Below, one piece after another: positions 41,846-51,766 of a stretch of DNA of 64,000 bases. A program made the position numbers and the translations under genes. Position 1 is the stretch's first letter, and every line of letters begins with the position of its first letter. A model generated the notes under the pieces. That model was given only the letters and a program-made list of their open reading frames with translations, was not told the origin of the DNA and searched no databases. Source of the stretch: Cellulophaga sp. F20128 (GTDB lineage: Bacteria; Bacteroidota; Bacteroidia; Flavobacteriales; Flavobacteriaceae); NCBI RefSeq assembly GCF_023015805.1, contig NZ_JALKBA010000002.1, forward strand, positions 62,001-126,000, written 5' to 3'.

Positions 41846-42673
41846 ATGGCATTAAGAATTGCAATACAAGGTATAAAGGGATCTAACCACCACCAAGTTG
41901 CCAATGAGTATTTTGGTAATAAGGTAGAATTGGTAGAATGTCTTTCTTTTGATGAGTTAATTCATCAACTTATGACGGGCTATGCCGATGAGGCTGTTAT
42001 GGCTATAGAAAATTCCATCGCAGGTTCTATCATACCTAATTATGCTTTGGTATATAATAATAACCTGCATATTATTGGAGAGCATTACCTAAATATTCAT
42101 CATCATTTGATGGCTTTGGCGGGGCAGAAAATTGAAGACATTCAAGAAGTGCATTCGCACCCCATGGCTTTGCTTCAATGCAAAGAATTTTTAAGAAGTC
42201 ACGCTCATATAAAATTGGTAGAATCTGTAGATACGGCAGAAACAGCACAGCGGATTCAAAAAAACAACTTAAAAGGGATAGCGGCAATAGCTCCTAAAGT
42301 AGCGTCAGAATTATATAGCCTGGAAGTTTTAGCTTCAGAAATACAAACGATAAGTAATAATTCTACCCGTTTTATTGTGCTTTCAAAGGAAGATAGAACA
42401 ACTCAGGAAACAGCAATTAATAAAGCTTCTTTACGCTTTGTTTTGGATCATAAACGCGGCAGTTTGGCAGCGGTATTAAATGTGGTAAGCGACTGTAACT
42501 TAAACTTAACCAAAGTGCAATCCTTGCCTGTTATAGAACGACCTTGGAAATATTCATTTTTTGTGGATGTTACTTTTGATAAATATTCGCATTACGAAAA
42601 AGCAAAGGCTCTGTTAGAAATAATGGCAGAAGAATTTAAAGTATTAGGAGAATATAAAAACGCTAGAGTATGA
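41846..42673 (+). CDS. pheA: Prephenate dehydratase (PheA)
   Basis: This 275-residue enzyme converts prephenate to phenylpyruvate, the branch step to phenylalanine. The dehydratase domain has LRIAIQGIKGSNHHQVANEY, AVMAIENSIAGSI and the NSTRFIVL motif. A C-terminal ACT domain (about 195-275, LDHKRGSLAAVLNVVSDCNL, VIERPWKYSFFVD) should bind phenylalanine for feedback. There is no chorismate mutase domain; that is fused to the DAHP synthase of this operon. I start at the ATG before ALRIAIQG; earlier in-frame starts fall inside the attenuator hairpin. It overlaps the next gene by four bases. Confidence 0.95.
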   Translation: MALRIAIQGIKGSNHHQVANEYFGNKVELVECLSFDELIHQLMTGYADEAVMAIENSIAGSIIPNYALVYNNNLHIIGEHYLNIHHHLMALAGQKIEDIQEVHSHPMALLQCKEFLRSHAHIKLVESVDTAETAQRIQKNNLKGIAAIAPKVASELYSLEVLASEIQTISNNSTRFIVLSKEDRTTQETAINKASLRFVLDHKRGSLAAVLNVVSDCNLNLTKVQSLPVIERPWKYSFFVDVTFDKYSHYEKAKALLEIMAEEFKVLGEYKNARV

Positions 42674-43815
42674 AAACAGCTGATAGATTAGCCCATATTC
42701 AGGAGTACTATTTTTCTAAAAAATTGAGAGAAGTACGTGGATTAATGGCAGAAGGTAGACCCGTAATTAATATGGGTATCGGTAGTCCAGATTTGGAGCC
42801 TTCCGCTAGTGTTGTTGCTGCCATAAAAAATGCGGTTGATGATGCAGGTGCTCACCAATATCAAAGTTATCAAGGTTTGCCAGAGCTAAGAGCGGGCATT
42901 GCCAATTTTTATAAGACTAATTTTCAGGTAAGTGTAAATCCAGAGGATGAAATTTTGCCGTTGATGGGTTCTAAGGAAGGGATTCTTCATATTAGTATGG
43001 CTTTTTTAAACGAAGGAGATGAGGCTTTAATTCCAAATCCTGGATACCCAACCTATACTTCTGTAACTAATTTAGTAGGTGCCGTACCTAAATACTATGA
43101 TTTAGTAGGTGAAAACCAATGGTTTCCAGATTTGGAAGCATTAGGGAAACAAGATTTATCTAAGGTTAAAATAATGTGGGTATGTTACCCTCACATGCCA
43201 ACAGGGGCAACAGCTACAACAACACAGTTAGCTGCCTTGGTGCAATTTGCAAAAAGAAACAACATATTATTGGTGAACGATAATCCATACAGTTTTGTTT
43301 TAAATGATGAGCCAAAAAGCATTTTAAGTATTGAAGGAGCAAAAGAATGTACCTTGGAATTAAACTCTTTGAGTAAGACCTTTAATATGGCCGGATGGCG
43401 TGTGGGCATGGTGTTGGGTAGTAGTGACCATATCACAGCGGTGTTAAAAGTGAAAAGCAATATGGATTCGGGTATGTTCTACGGCATACAAAAAGGAGCC
43501 ATTGCAGCCTTGCAGAGTAGTAAGCAGTGGTTTCAAGATTTAAACAAGGTGTACACAGCTCGTAGGGAATTAATTTTTCAATTAGCAGATAAATTAAATT
43601 GTAGCTATGACAAAAATGCTGTTGGCATGTTTGTTTGGGCTAAATTACCTGAAGATAGTGTTTCTTCAGAAAAATTTATAGATGCCATTTTGTACGATAA
43701 AAATATTTTTTTAACCCCAGGAACCATTTTTGGTAGTAATGGAGAAGGTTATATTCGATTTTCACTCTGTGTAACTGAGGAAAAAATAAAAGAAGCAATT
43801 AAGAGACTAGGGTAG
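42670..43815 (+). CDS. PLP-dependent class I/II aminotransferase (aromatic amino acid type likely)
   Basis: This 381-residue fold-type I aminotransferase shows GIGSPDLEPSASVVAAIKNA, the substrate/PLP region YQSYQGLPELR, VNDNPYSFV with the Asp that contacts the PLP nitrogen, and the PLP lysine in ELNSLSKTFNMAGWRVGM near 238. It sits between pheA and tyrA, so the probable job is transamination of phenylpyruvate and hydroxyphenylpyruvate. The family also includes aspartate, methionine and LL-diaminopimelate aminotransferases, so specificity is inferred. It overlaps pheA by ATGA and is two bases from tyrA. Confidence 0.9.
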   Translation: MKTADRLAHIQEYYFSKKLREVRGLMAEGRPVINMGIGSPDLEPSASVVAAIKNAVDDAGAHQYQSYQGLPELRAGIANFYKTNFQVSVNPEDEILPLMGSKEGILHISMAFLNEGDEALIPNPGYPTYTSVTNLVGAVPKYYDLVGENQWFPDLEALGKQDLSKVKIMWVCYPHMPTGATATTTQLAALVQFAKRNNILLVNDNPYSFVLNDEPKSILSIEGAKECTLELNSLSKTFNMAGWRVGMVLGSSDHITAVLKVKSNMDSGMFYGIQKGAIAALQSSKQWFQDLNKVYTARRELIFQLADKLNCSYDKNAVGMFVWAKLPEDSVSSEKFIDAILYDKNIFLTPGTIFGSNGEGYIRFSLCVTEEKIKEAIKRLG

Positions 43816-43817
43816 GG

Positions 43818-44678
43818 ATGAATGTATTTGTAATTGGCATAGGATTAATAGGAGGCTCAATGGCCAAGGATATCAAAAGATTTAATCCTGCTGCTAAAAT
43901 ATATGGTGTGGATATTAATGAGGCGCATGTAGATGAAGCACTTGCCTTAGGTCTTATTGATGAGAAAGCTTCGTATGCAGATTTAGCAATTGCCGATATT
44001 GTTATTGTAAGTATCCCAGTAGATGTGTTGGTGCGCGAGTTGCCTATAATTTTAGATGCGGTTCATGATAATGCCATAGTTATAGACGCCGGATCTACAA
44101 AGGCATTGCTCTGTAAAGTAGTTGATAATCATGTAAAAAGAAGAAATTTTTTAGCCTGTCATCCTATAGCTGGAACCGAATTCTCTGGCCCCTCTGCTGC
44201 GATTGAAAATTTGTTTGAAGGCAAAACAAATATTATATGTGAGGTAGAAAAAACGGCTTTTAAATTACAAGAAAAGGCTTTGGATCTTTTTCAGAAAATG
44301 GGAATGCGAATTCGGTATATGAATGCGGAGGCGCATGATAAACACATTGCTTACGTTTCTCATTTATCACATATTAGTTCCTTCATGCTCGGGAAAACAG
44401 TGATTGAAAAGGAGAAAAATGAACGCGATATTTTTGATATGGCCGGTAGTGGATTTGAAAGTACAGTGCGATTGGCTAAAAGTTCACCCGCTATGTGGAC
44501 ACCAATTTTTGAACAGAACAAAGAAAATGTTTTAGAAACATTAGAAGAATATATACAAAATTTAGAAGCCTTTAAGCAAATGATTGTTGAGGACAATTTT
44601 AAAGGCATTTATAGTGAAATGCGTGAAGCAAATAAAATAAAAGAAATATTAAACGGAATCCCTCAGAATAAAAACTAA
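43818..44678 (+). CDS. tyrA: Prephenate dehydrogenase (TyrA)
   Basis: This 286-residue enzyme oxidises prephenate to hydroxyphenylpyruvate for tyrosine. The NAD fold VFVIGIGLIGGSMAKDIKR is followed by IVIVSIPVDVL, IDAGSTKALLC, the substrate motif CHPIAGTEFSGP and HDKHIAYVSHLSHISSF with the catalytic His. No ACT domain is present, so control is likely through the operon attenuator or the DAHP synthase. It is tightly packed between the aminotransferase and DAHP synthase genes. Confidence 0.95.
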   Translation: MNVFVIGIGLIGGSMAKDIKRFNPAAKIYGVDINEAHVDEALALGLIDEKASYADLAIADIVIVSIPVDVLVRELPIILDAVHDNAIVIDAGSTKALLCKVVDNHVKRRNFLACHPIAGTEFSGPSAAIENLFEGKTNIICEVEKTAFKLQEKALDLFQKMGMRIRYMNAEAHDKHIAYVSHLSHISSFMLGKTVIEKEKNERDIFDMAGSGFESTVRLAKSSPAMWTPIFEQNKENVLETLEEYIQNLEAFKQMIVEDNFKGIYSEMREANKIKEILNGIPQNKN

Positions 44679-44686
44679 ATAGTAAA

Positions 44687-45769
44687 ATGGAAAATTCAAA
44701 ACAAATGAGAACTTGGTTGGACGATATGAAATTGGACCATCCGTTAGTAATTGCAGGACCTTGTAGTGCTGAAACAGAAGAGCAAGTATTAAAAATTGCA
44801 CATCAACTAAAAGATACAGATGTAAACTATTACCGTGCAGGTATTTGGAAACCACGTACAAGACCAGGAAATTTTGAAGGCGTTGGCGCTTTAGGATTAA
44901 AATGGTTAAAAAAGGTAAAAGAAGAAACTGGATTAAAGACAGCAACAGAAGTAGCAAACAGAGCACACGTAGAATTAGCGTTGGAAAATGACGTAGATTT
45001 ATTGTGGATTGGTGCTAGATCTACTGTAAGTCCGTTTATCATGCAAGAAATTGCAGATGCCTTGGAAGGTACAGATAAAATTGTTTTGGTAAAGAATCCT
45101 ATAAACCCAGATTTATCATTGTGGTTGGGTGGTATTGAGCGTTTGTATACAGCAGGTATTAAAAACTTAGGTGCTATTCATAGAGGTTTTTCAACCTATG
45201 AAAAAACAAAATATAGAAACATTCCAGAGTGGCAATTGGCTATTGAGTTTCAAAACAAATTCCCTGATTTACCTTTAATTAGTGATCCTTCGCATATTAC
45301 AGGAAACAGAGATATGATTTTTGATGTTTCACAAACAGCTTTAGATCTTAATTTTGATGGCTTAATGATAGAAACTCATTTTGATCCTGATAATGCATGG
45401 AGTGATGCTGCACAGCAAGTAACACCAGACAAGTTAGTGCAAATTATGCGCGATTTAAAAATTAGAAAAGAGTCTGATCCAGAAGCAGAATACAATAAAG
45501 AGTTGAGTAATTTAAGAGCTCAAATTGATGTTATTGATTCTCAGTTGATTGATACAATGGGAAAAAGAATGAAAATTTCTGATGGTATTGGTGCTTTAAA
45601 AAAGCAAAAGAATGTTGCAGTGCTTCAATCTACCAGGTGGAACCAGATTTTAGGCGCTATGATTCTTGAAGGGGAATCTAAAGGATTAAGTGAAGAGTTT
45701 GTTTTAAAAATGTTTAAGGCAATACACCAAGAGTCTATAAATCACCAGGAAAAAATAGTAAACGGATAA
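44687..45769 (+). CDS. Bifunctional DAHP synthase / chorismate mutase
   Basis: This 360-residue enzyme has type Iβ (KDO8P-like) DAHP synthase at about 1-262 (PLVIAGPCSAETEEQV, YYRAGIWKPRTRPGNFEG, LWIGARSTVSPF, DPSHITGNRDM, GLMIETHFDPDNAWSDA). A C-terminal AroQ chorismate mutase spans about 268-355 (LRAQIDVIDSQLIDTMGKRM). It makes the first intermediate of the shikimate pathway and converts chorismate to prephenate, the substrate of PheA and TyrA encoded upstream. The mutase part usually acts as an allosteric sensor for the synthase. A terminator ends the operon 10 bases later. Confidence 0.95.
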   Translation: MENSKQMRTWLDDMKLDHPLVIAGPCSAETEEQVLKIAHQLKDTDVNYYRAGIWKPRTRPGNFEGVGALGLKWLKKVKEETGLKTATEVANRAHVELALENDVDLLWIGARSTVSPFIMQEIADALEGTDKIVLVKNPINPDLSLWLGGIERLYTAGIKNLGAIHRGFSTYEKTKYRNIPEWQLAIEFQNKFPDLPLISDPSHITGNRDMIFDVSQTALDLNFDGLMIETHFDPDNAWSDAAQQVTPDKLVQIMRDLKIRKESDPEAEYNKELSNLRAQIDVIDSQLIDTMGKRMKISDGIGALKKQKNVAVLQSTRWNQILGAMILEGESKGLSEEFVLKMFKAIHQESINHQEKIVNG

Positions 45770-45778
45770 AAAGAGTAT

Positions 45779-45808
45779 AAAAAATCCCGATGGTAACATC
45801 GGGATTTT
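45779..45808. terminator. Bidirectional terminator after the aromatic operon
   Basis: ATCCCGAT / ATCGGGAT (45784-45791 with 45798-45805) is flanked by A5 and T5, and serves both the aromatic operon and the convergent secreted-protein gene. Confidence 0.9.
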
Positions 45809-45831
45809 TATTTAAATTTTTGGTAAAATTA

Positions 45832-46272
45832 TTATTTTTTAAAAATATAACGGGTAATAAAAATGCCCTGGCCATCGCCTTTGCCGCCTTCGCTTTCAAC
45901 AGCGCTAGTTACAAAAGCAAGTTCCCATCCTTCTTGTATCATCGCATTGATCTTTGAAGAAATAATAGCATCATTCGCCGCAATATTCTGGAACCTTATG
46001 CCGCCAATATTATAAAAGTTTAATAGTTTGGTTTCATCAAAATCTTTAACTCTAATCTCATCTCTTTTAGACTTGTTTCTAGTGTTGTCTTCTTCAGTTT
46101 GTGTAGATGTAAATTCTTTGTAATCCTTATCTTCATTCGCTGAGATTAGTCTAGAACGTCCTAATCCGTTAGGAACTATAGATTCTACACTGGTAATAAT
46201 TTTAAATTGTTGTGCAGACAACTCTAAAGTGGTGCAGCAAATAATAAAGGCAACAAATACTAATTTTTTCAT
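45832..46272 (-). CDS. Secreted hypothetical protein, DUF4177-like C-terminus
   Basis: This 146-residue exported protein has a signal peptide (about 1-20, ending LELSAQ), a charged middle (EEDNTRNKSKRDEIR), and a C-terminal alpha/beta stretch INAMIQEGWELAFVTSAVES plus FITRYIFKK. That arrangement is reminiscent of the small DUF4177 fold (a helix with GWEL, then two strands). I do not recognise a function. It stands alone on the - strand. Confidence 0.72.
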   Translation of the reverse strand: MKKLVFVAFIICCTTLELSAQQFKIITSVESIVPNGLGRSRLISANEDKDYKEFTSTQTEEDNTRNKSKRDEIRVKDFDETKLLNFYNIGGIRFQNIAANDAIISSKINAMIQEGWELAFVTSAVESEGGKGDGQGIFITRYIFKK

Positions 46273-46361
46273 GGAATTTTAATTTAATTATTAAAATCAA
46301 ACGGTAAAAAAAATAGTGTAGTATATTGCTTATATTGTTTCTTTGTAAAAAATAACGAATA

Positions 46362-47315
46362 ATGATAGGAACTGTTTATAAATCTACAGGCAGCTGGTAC
46401 ACTGTAAAAACAGATGCCGGGAAGTTTTATGATTGCAGAATAAAAGGGAAGTTTCGCTTAAAAGGGATAAAAAGTACAAATCCTATCGCGGTAGGGGATC
46501 GCGTAGCTTTTGATCTCGAAAAAAGTGGGGATGAAACCAACGCAACCATTACGGAGATTAAAGGCAGAAAAAACTATATTGTTCGTAAATCTGTTAATTT
46601 GTCCAAACAGACCCATATCATTGCTGCCAACTTAGATCAGGTATTCTTAATGATTACCCTAAACAATCCACAGACATTTACAAGTTTTATAGATCGGTTC
46701 TTAATTACAGCAGACGCCTATCGGATTCCTGCGGTTCTATTGTTTAATAAAATAGATTCTTATGATGAAGAAGAGCTGTTAGAAGTTAAATACTTGGCAG
46801 CCTTATATAGAAATATTGGCTACCATTGTATTGGAATTTCAGCCCAAACAGGGCATAACGTGGCAAAGGTGAAAGAATTAATGACAGGAAAAACTAGTAT
46901 GTTTTCTGGACATTCCGGAGTTGGGAAATCCACCTTAATCAATACCATAGACAGTACACTAGATATTAAAACCAAAGCAATTTCTGAACAACACATGCAA
47001 GGGCAACATACCACAACCTTTGCAGAAATGTACGACTTAGATTTTGGAGCTCAAATCATAGATACGCCTGGGATTCGTGGTTTTGGTATTGTAGATATGG
47101 ATAAAGCGGAAATAGGAGATTACTTCCCTGAATTTTTTAAGCTAAAGGATCAATGTAAATTTAATAATTGTTTGCATATAGACGAACCAAAGTGCGCCAT
47201 TAAGGATGCGTTAGAAGCAGATAAAATTGCTTGGAGTAGGTATAAGAGTTATGTGCAAATGATAACCGATGAGGATGAAAATTATAGAGTAGATATTTAC
47301 GCAGAAGGAAAATGA
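46362..47315 (+). CDS. rsgA: Ribosome small-subunit maturation GTPase RsgA
   Basis: This 317-residue circularly permuted GTPase helps mature the 30S ribosome. An N-terminal OB fold (GTVYKSTGSWYTVKTDAGKF) is followed by G4 NKIDSY before G1 GHSGVGKSTLIN and G3 DTPGIRGFG. A C-terminal zinc-binding segment QCKFNNCLHIDEPKCAI completes the family. Overlap by four bases with dtd (ATGA) indicates coupled translation. Confidence 0.96.
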   Translation: MIGTVYKSTGSWYTVKTDAGKFYDCRIKGKFRLKGIKSTNPIAVGDRVAFDLEKSGDETNATITEIKGRKNYIVRKSVNLSKQTHIIAANLDQVFLMITLNNPQTFTSFIDRFLITADAYRIPAVLLFNKIDSYDEEELLEVKYLAALYRNIGYHCIGISAQTGHNVAKVKELMTGKTSMFSGHSGVGKSTLINTIDSTLDIKTKAISEQHMQGQHTTTFAEMYDLDFGAQIIDTPGIRGFGIVDMDKAEIGDYFPEFFKLKDQCKFNNCLHIDEPKCAIKDALEADKIAWSRYKSYVQMITDEDENYRVDIYAEGK

Positions 47316-47764
47316 GAACAGTAATACAAAGAGTTTCCCGGGCAAGTGTAACCGTAGAAGGGAAGCTAATTTCAAAAATAGATAGTGGTCTTTTAATTTT
47401 ATTGGGTATTGAAAATAACGATGCTCAAGAAGATATTGAATGGCTTTCTCGCAAAATTGCAAATCTTAGGATTTTTAATGATGAAGATGGTGTCATGAAT
47501 ACATCGATCACCGCAATAGGAGGTGATGTTATTGTTGTAAGTCAGTTTACATTACATGCGGCTACAAAAAAGGGAAATAGACCTTCGTATATTAAAGCTG
47601 CAGGTCCAGAGTTAGCAGTACCCCTATACGAGCAATTTGTAAAGCAAATGGAAAAGGACTTGGGTAAAAAAGTAGGGACAGGTGTTTTTGGTGCAGACAT
47701 GAAGGTCGATTTATTAAATGATGGTCCGGTTACCATTCTCATCGATTCAAAAAATAAAGAGTAA
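47312..47764 (+). CDS. dtd: D-aminoacyl-tRNA deacylase (Dtd)
   Basis: This 150-residue enzyme removes D-amino acids wrongly attached to tRNA. It starts MRTVIQRVSRASVTVEGK, has the conserved VSQFTLHA and ends with GPVTILIDS, carrying the Gly-x-Pro active-site motif that excludes L-amino acids. Length is normal. It overlaps the rsgA stop and is followed 64 bases later by a secreted transglutaminase gene. Confidence 0.96.
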   Translation: MRTVIQRVSRASVTVEGKLISKIDSGLLILLGIENNDAQEDIEWLSRKIANLRIFNDEDGVMNTSITAIGGDVIVVSQFTLHAATKKGNRPSYIKAAGPELAVPLYEQFVKQMEKDLGKKVGTGVFGADMKVDLLNDGPVTILIDSKNKE

Positions 47765-47828
47765 TTTTAAAAATCAGTTTGTTCTAAAATTTCGATTTAT
47801 TATATTTAGGCAATTCCTAACCATAACC

Positions 47829-49745
47829 ATGCGCATATATACCTTCATTGTTTTTCTTTTCTTTCTTGATCTATTAACTGCACAGAACAATGAATACCAA
47901 TCCATTCTTATTGATGAAAGCCTAACTAAAAATGTGAATGCTGTAGTTCGTTCAGATGAGATGGTTATACATACCACTTCAAAAAAAGAAATGAAGGTAA
48001 CCTTAAGAAGAGTTGTTACCGTTTTAAATAAATATGGAGATAGCGACATTCAAACTTCTGTTGGGTATGATAATAGTAGGAAAATAAATAAATTATATGC
48101 AGTGGCTTATGACCAATTCGGGAATGAATTGGATAAGTTTAAGGAAAAAGATTTTACAGACGTAAGCGCCGTAGACGGAGGCACACTATACTCAGATTAT
48201 AGAGTTAAATATTTAAATTATACTCCGGTAAAGTATCCTTATACGATGGAGTTTAACTACCAATATACTACGCCTAATACAGGAGAAATCATCCCAAGTT
48301 GGTATTTTTTAGACGGGTATTTAGTAAGTACCGAAAAGAGTAAAATAAGCTTTCTTTTTGATGAGGAAGACTTAAAACCAGAGATAAAAGAAAAAAATTT
48401 GGAGGGGATTCAATTTGTAAAGACGGTCAATGAGAATAGTATCGTCTATGAAGCCAAGAATATTGCAGCCTATAGGCAGGAAAGTTTAAGTCCGTCTTTT
48501 GGTAAGATTGCACCTAAGTTAATCATCAGGCCAGTAAATTTCACCTATGAGGGTTATGATGCCAGTATACATACTTGGGATGATTTAGGAAAATGGATGT
48601 ATAACAATCTTATTGTCGGTAGAGATGAATTAACAGAAAGTACAAAAGGCAGTATCAAGTCCTTAACAAATGGAGTTACAGACAATTTAGAGAAGGCTAA
48701 AATAGTGTATCAATACGTGCAGGACAATACCAGATATATTAGTGTGCAAGTTGGTATTGGGGGTATGCAACCCATCAGTGCTATAGATGTTGATAGAGTG
48801 AAGTACGGAGACTGTAAAGGTTTGTCTAATTATACCAAAGCGCTCCTAGAAACCGTTGGTGTCACCTCTTATTATACCCATGTTGAGGCAGGGAATTATA
48901 AGGTTGACTTTGAGGACGACTTTGCTTCCTTGGCAGATGGGAATCACGTAATTTTAGCAATTCCGTATCAAGGCAACTATTATTGGATAGATTGTACATC
49001 TCAGATTCACCCCTTCGGATTTATAGGAGACTTTACAGATGGTAGAAAGGTTTTAATTATTAAGCCAGATGGAGGAGAAATAGCGACGACCACAACCTAT
49101 GTGGGAGAAGATAATCATCAATCCACCACAGCAGAAATCACCCTGAATAAGGATGGGGAAATTGCAGCTGTCGTAGATATAGTAACCAAAGGAATTCAAT
49201 ACGATGATCGGTTTTATTTGGAAAATAAAGCAGCCAATGATATTACGAAATACTACAAATCGTATTGGGGGTATATCAATAATTTAAACATCGACCAGTT
49301 TGGTTTTAAGAACGATAAAAATAAAATAGTCTTTACGGAAACGGTACAGGTTACCGCCGCAAATTATGGTTCTATAAGTGGAGATAGAATTTTATTTATG
49401 CCTAATGTATTCAATAAAAATAAGAATGTTCCGGATCGGGAAAGGAATAGAAAATTTCCATTAGAAATACAAAGGGGATACTTTGATGAAGACGAGTTTG
49501 TAATTTTCCTACCCCTTGGTTATGAGGTTGAAGCTATGCCTAAAGGCACTACTATTGAGAACGAATTTGGTTTGTATACAACAAGCTTGGAATTGTCAGA
49601 AGACAAAAATAGTATTCGGTATAAGCGCAGTTTATTCATTAAAAATGGACAATATGCTAAAGAAAAATATAAAGACTATAGAGATTTTAGAAAGAAAGTT
49701 TCACTAGAAGACAGTGCCAAGGTTGTACTGATTAAAAGAGATTAA
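47829..49745 (+). CDS. DUF3857 and transglutaminase-domain secreted protein (first copy)
   Basis: This 638-residue exported protein has a signal peptide (about 1-20, FIVFLFFLDLLTAQ), a DUF3857 beta-rich domain (about 40-240), a transglutaminase-like core (about 275-380) with Cys in VKYGDCKGLSNYTKALLETV, His in THVEAGNYKV.. / GNHVIL, and Asp in WIDCTSQIHPFG, and a C-terminal DUF3858-like beta domain. I start at the ATG before the signal peptide, since the longer frame overlaps dtd. Family function is unknown; a peptidase or cell-envelope role is likely. A paralogue follows 20 bases later. Confidence 0.9.
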   Translation: MRIYTFIVFLFFLDLLTAQNNEYQSILIDESLTKNVNAVVRSDEMVIHTTSKKEMKVTLRRVVTVLNKYGDSDIQTSVGYDNSRKINKLYAVAYDQFGNELDKFKEKDFTDVSAVDGGTLYSDYRVKYLNYTPVKYPYTMEFNYQYTTPNTGEIIPSWYFLDGYLVSTEKSKISFLFDEEDLKPEIKEKNLEGIQFVKTVNENSIVYEAKNIAAYRQESLSPSFGKIAPKLIIRPVNFTYEGYDASIHTWDDLGKWMYNNLIVGRDELTESTKGSIKSLTNGVTDNLEKAKIVYQYVQDNTRYISVQVGIGGMQPISAIDVDRVKYGDCKGLSNYTKALLETVGVTSYYTHVEAGNYKVDFEDDFASLADGNHVILAIPYQGNYYWIDCTSQIHPFGFIGDFTDGRKVLIIKPDGGEIATTTTYVGEDNHQSTTAEITLNKDGEIAAVVDIVTKGIQYDDRFYLENKAANDITKYYKSYWGYINNLNIDQFGFKNDKNKIVFTETVQVTAANYGSISGDRILFMPNVFNKNKNVPDRERNRKFPLEIQRGYFDEDEFVIFLPLGYEVEAMPKGTTIENEFGLYTTSLELSEDKNSIRYKRSLFIKNGQYAKEKYKDYRDFRKKVSLEDSAKVVLIKRD

Positions 49746-49765
49746 CCAGCCATAAACCAAAATCT

Positions 49766-51766
49766 ATGTTGAAGAAGTGTTTAAGAATAGCCTTATTTTT
49801 AGTCGTAAGCCAGGTTGCCATGGCTCAAGAGTTCGATTATGGCAAGGTGTCTAAATTGGAATTGGAAGAGAAAACACATCCCATAGATTCCTCAGCCAGT
49901 GCTGCTTTTTTATTCAAACAGCGAACTACTTTTTTTCAATTTAGTGATAGTGAAGGTTTTCAGGTGGTTACTGAAATTTATGAGCGTATTAAAATTTATG
50001 ACAAAGAGGGGTTTGATTACGCTACAAAGCAAGTTAATTTGTATAGGGCTAACCAGGGCAACAAAGAAAAATTTACGGGCCTTAAGGCTGCCTCTTATAA
50101 TTTGGTAAAAGGTAAAATAGAAGAATCCAAATTAAAGAAAGACGGTATTTTTGAAACTGAATTATCCGATTATTACGATCAGACTAAATTTACAATGCCC
50201 AATGTAAAAGAAGGTACTGTAGTAGAATATAAATATAGAATAACCTCTCCCTTTATTTACAATGTAGATGAGTATGTAATGCAAGAAAATGTACCTATTA
50301 ATAAAATAGAGGCTAGCTTTAGTGCACCGGAGTTTTATAATTTTAAGATTAATGTTAAGGGATATTTGAGCGTGAGTCCAGTTAAGACTACTAATCGTAA
50401 AACTATAATCTCGAGTGGAGCAGACAGATCTGGTAATGTTACCTCTTTTAATGCCAATAAATTAGAATATATAGATCACATTCATACCTATACTTTAGCC
50501 AATGTGCCGGCTATGCGGGAAGAGCCTTATGTGAATAATATAGATAATTATAGATCTACTGTAAAATATGAATTATCGTATGTAAAATACCCAAATAGCA
50601 TCCCCAAGTATTATTCAACCACCTGGGAAGATGTGGTAAAATCCATTTACGATAATCCGAGGTTTGGAGAGGAGCTTAATAAAAACGGATATTATGAGGA
50701 TGATATTGATGTATTAATTGAGGGAGTTACGGATCCAGCTAACAAGCTTGCACTCCTATTTAATTATGTAAAATCAAGGGTAAAGTGGAATGGGTATTAC
50801 GGATACAATACCAATTTAGGGGTTAGAAAAGCCTATAAAGAGCAAACGGGAAATATTGCAGATGTCAATTTAATGTTAACCTCTATGTTGCGCTATGCTG
50901 GTTTGGATGCCAATCCAATTTTGGTAAGTACAAGAGGGAACGGCGTTGCTATTTTTCCTACGAGGGAGGGGTATAATTATGTAATAGCGGGTATAAATAT
51001 AGGTAATAGTTTGGTGTTATTAGATGCTTCAGATACTAATAGTTTGCCCAATGTATTGCCTGTAAGGGCTTTGAATTGGCGTGGTAGAATGATCAAAAAA
51101 GGAGAAGAATCTTTAGAAGTAAATTTATATCCTAATGCGTTGTCGTCCGAGACAAAAAATGTGTTGGCCAATTTGCAGGAAGATGCAAGCCTAACAGGGA
51201 TGATTCGGAATGTTAAAACATTACATGATGCTAAACTGTATAGGGATGTCTTTAACGGTGCTGATGAAGATAATTTTATTGAAAAATTAGAGAATAAATA
51301 TGAAATGGAGATTGAAGATTTTAAAGTGGATAACGCCAAGGAATTAGAGATGCCTATTACAGAAACCTTTAAATTTGTAAAGGAAAATCAAGCCGATATT
51401 ATCGGCGATAAGATTTATTTTTCACCATTGTTCTTTTTACGAACCGCTGAAAATCCATTTAAAATGGAGAAAAGAGAATTTCCTATAGATTTTGGGTATC
51501 CATCAGAAAACACGTATCGGGTGATGGTGAATTTACCAGAGGGTTATAAGGTAGCCTCTTTACCTGAGGCTAAATCCATGTCCTTGCCTGAGAACTTAGG
51601 AAGTTTTATGTTTACGATTACCGAGAACGGAAAACAAGTGCAGTTACTTGTAAGAACAACAATGAATAATGCGCTTATAACGCCAGTTTATTACGATGTT
51701 TTAAAAGAGTATTTTAAACAATTAATTGAAAAAGAAAACGAAAAAGTAGTTTTAATAAAAGTCTAA
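49766..51766 (+). CDS. DUF3857 and transglutaminase-like secreted protein (second copy)
   Basis: This 666-residue exported paralogue of the previous gene has a signal peptide (about 1-20, LFLVVSQVAMAQ), a DUF3857 domain and a transglutaminase-like core. The position matching the Cys of the first copy reads TGNIADVNLMLTSMLRYAGL, so the catalytic Cys is replaced (Asp-Val-Asn instead of Asp-Cys-Lys), suggesting loss of enzyme activity. VLLDASDTNSLPNVLP matches the Asp region. The C-terminal domain ends KENEKVVLIKV, echoing the first copy's SAKVVLIKRD. The pair may work as an active/inactive set. It overlaps the next gene (TAATG). Confidence 0.88.
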   Translation: MLKKCLRIALFLVVSQVAMAQEFDYGKVSKLELEEKTHPIDSSASAAFLFKQRTTFFQFSDSEGFQVVTEIYERIKIYDKEGFDYATKQVNLYRANQGNKEKFTGLKAASYNLVKGKIEESKLKKDGIFETELSDYYDQTKFTMPNVKEGTVVEYKYRITSPFIYNVDEYVMQENVPINKIEASFSAPEFYNFKINVKGYLSVSPVKTTNRKTIISSGADRSGNVTSFNANKLEYIDHIHTYTLANVPAMREEPYVNNIDNYRSTVKYELSYVKYPNSIPKYYSTTWEDVVKSIYDNPRFGEELNKNGYYEDDIDVLIEGVTDPANKLALLFNYVKSRVKWNGYYGYNTNLGVRKAYKEQTGNIADVNLMLTSMLRYAGLDANPILVSTRGNGVAIFPTREGYNYVIAGINIGNSLVLLDASDTNSLPNVLPVRALNWRGRMIKKGEESLEVNLYPNALSSETKNVLANLQEDASLTGMIRNVKTLHDAKLYRDVFNGADEDNFIEKLENKYEMEIEDFKVDNAKELEMPITETFKFVKENQADIIGDKIYFSPLFFLRTAENPFKMEKREFPIDFGYPSENTYRVMVNLPEGYKVASLPEAKSMSLPENLGSFMFTITENGKQVQLLVRTTMNNALITPVYYDVLKEYFKQLIEKENEKVVLIKV

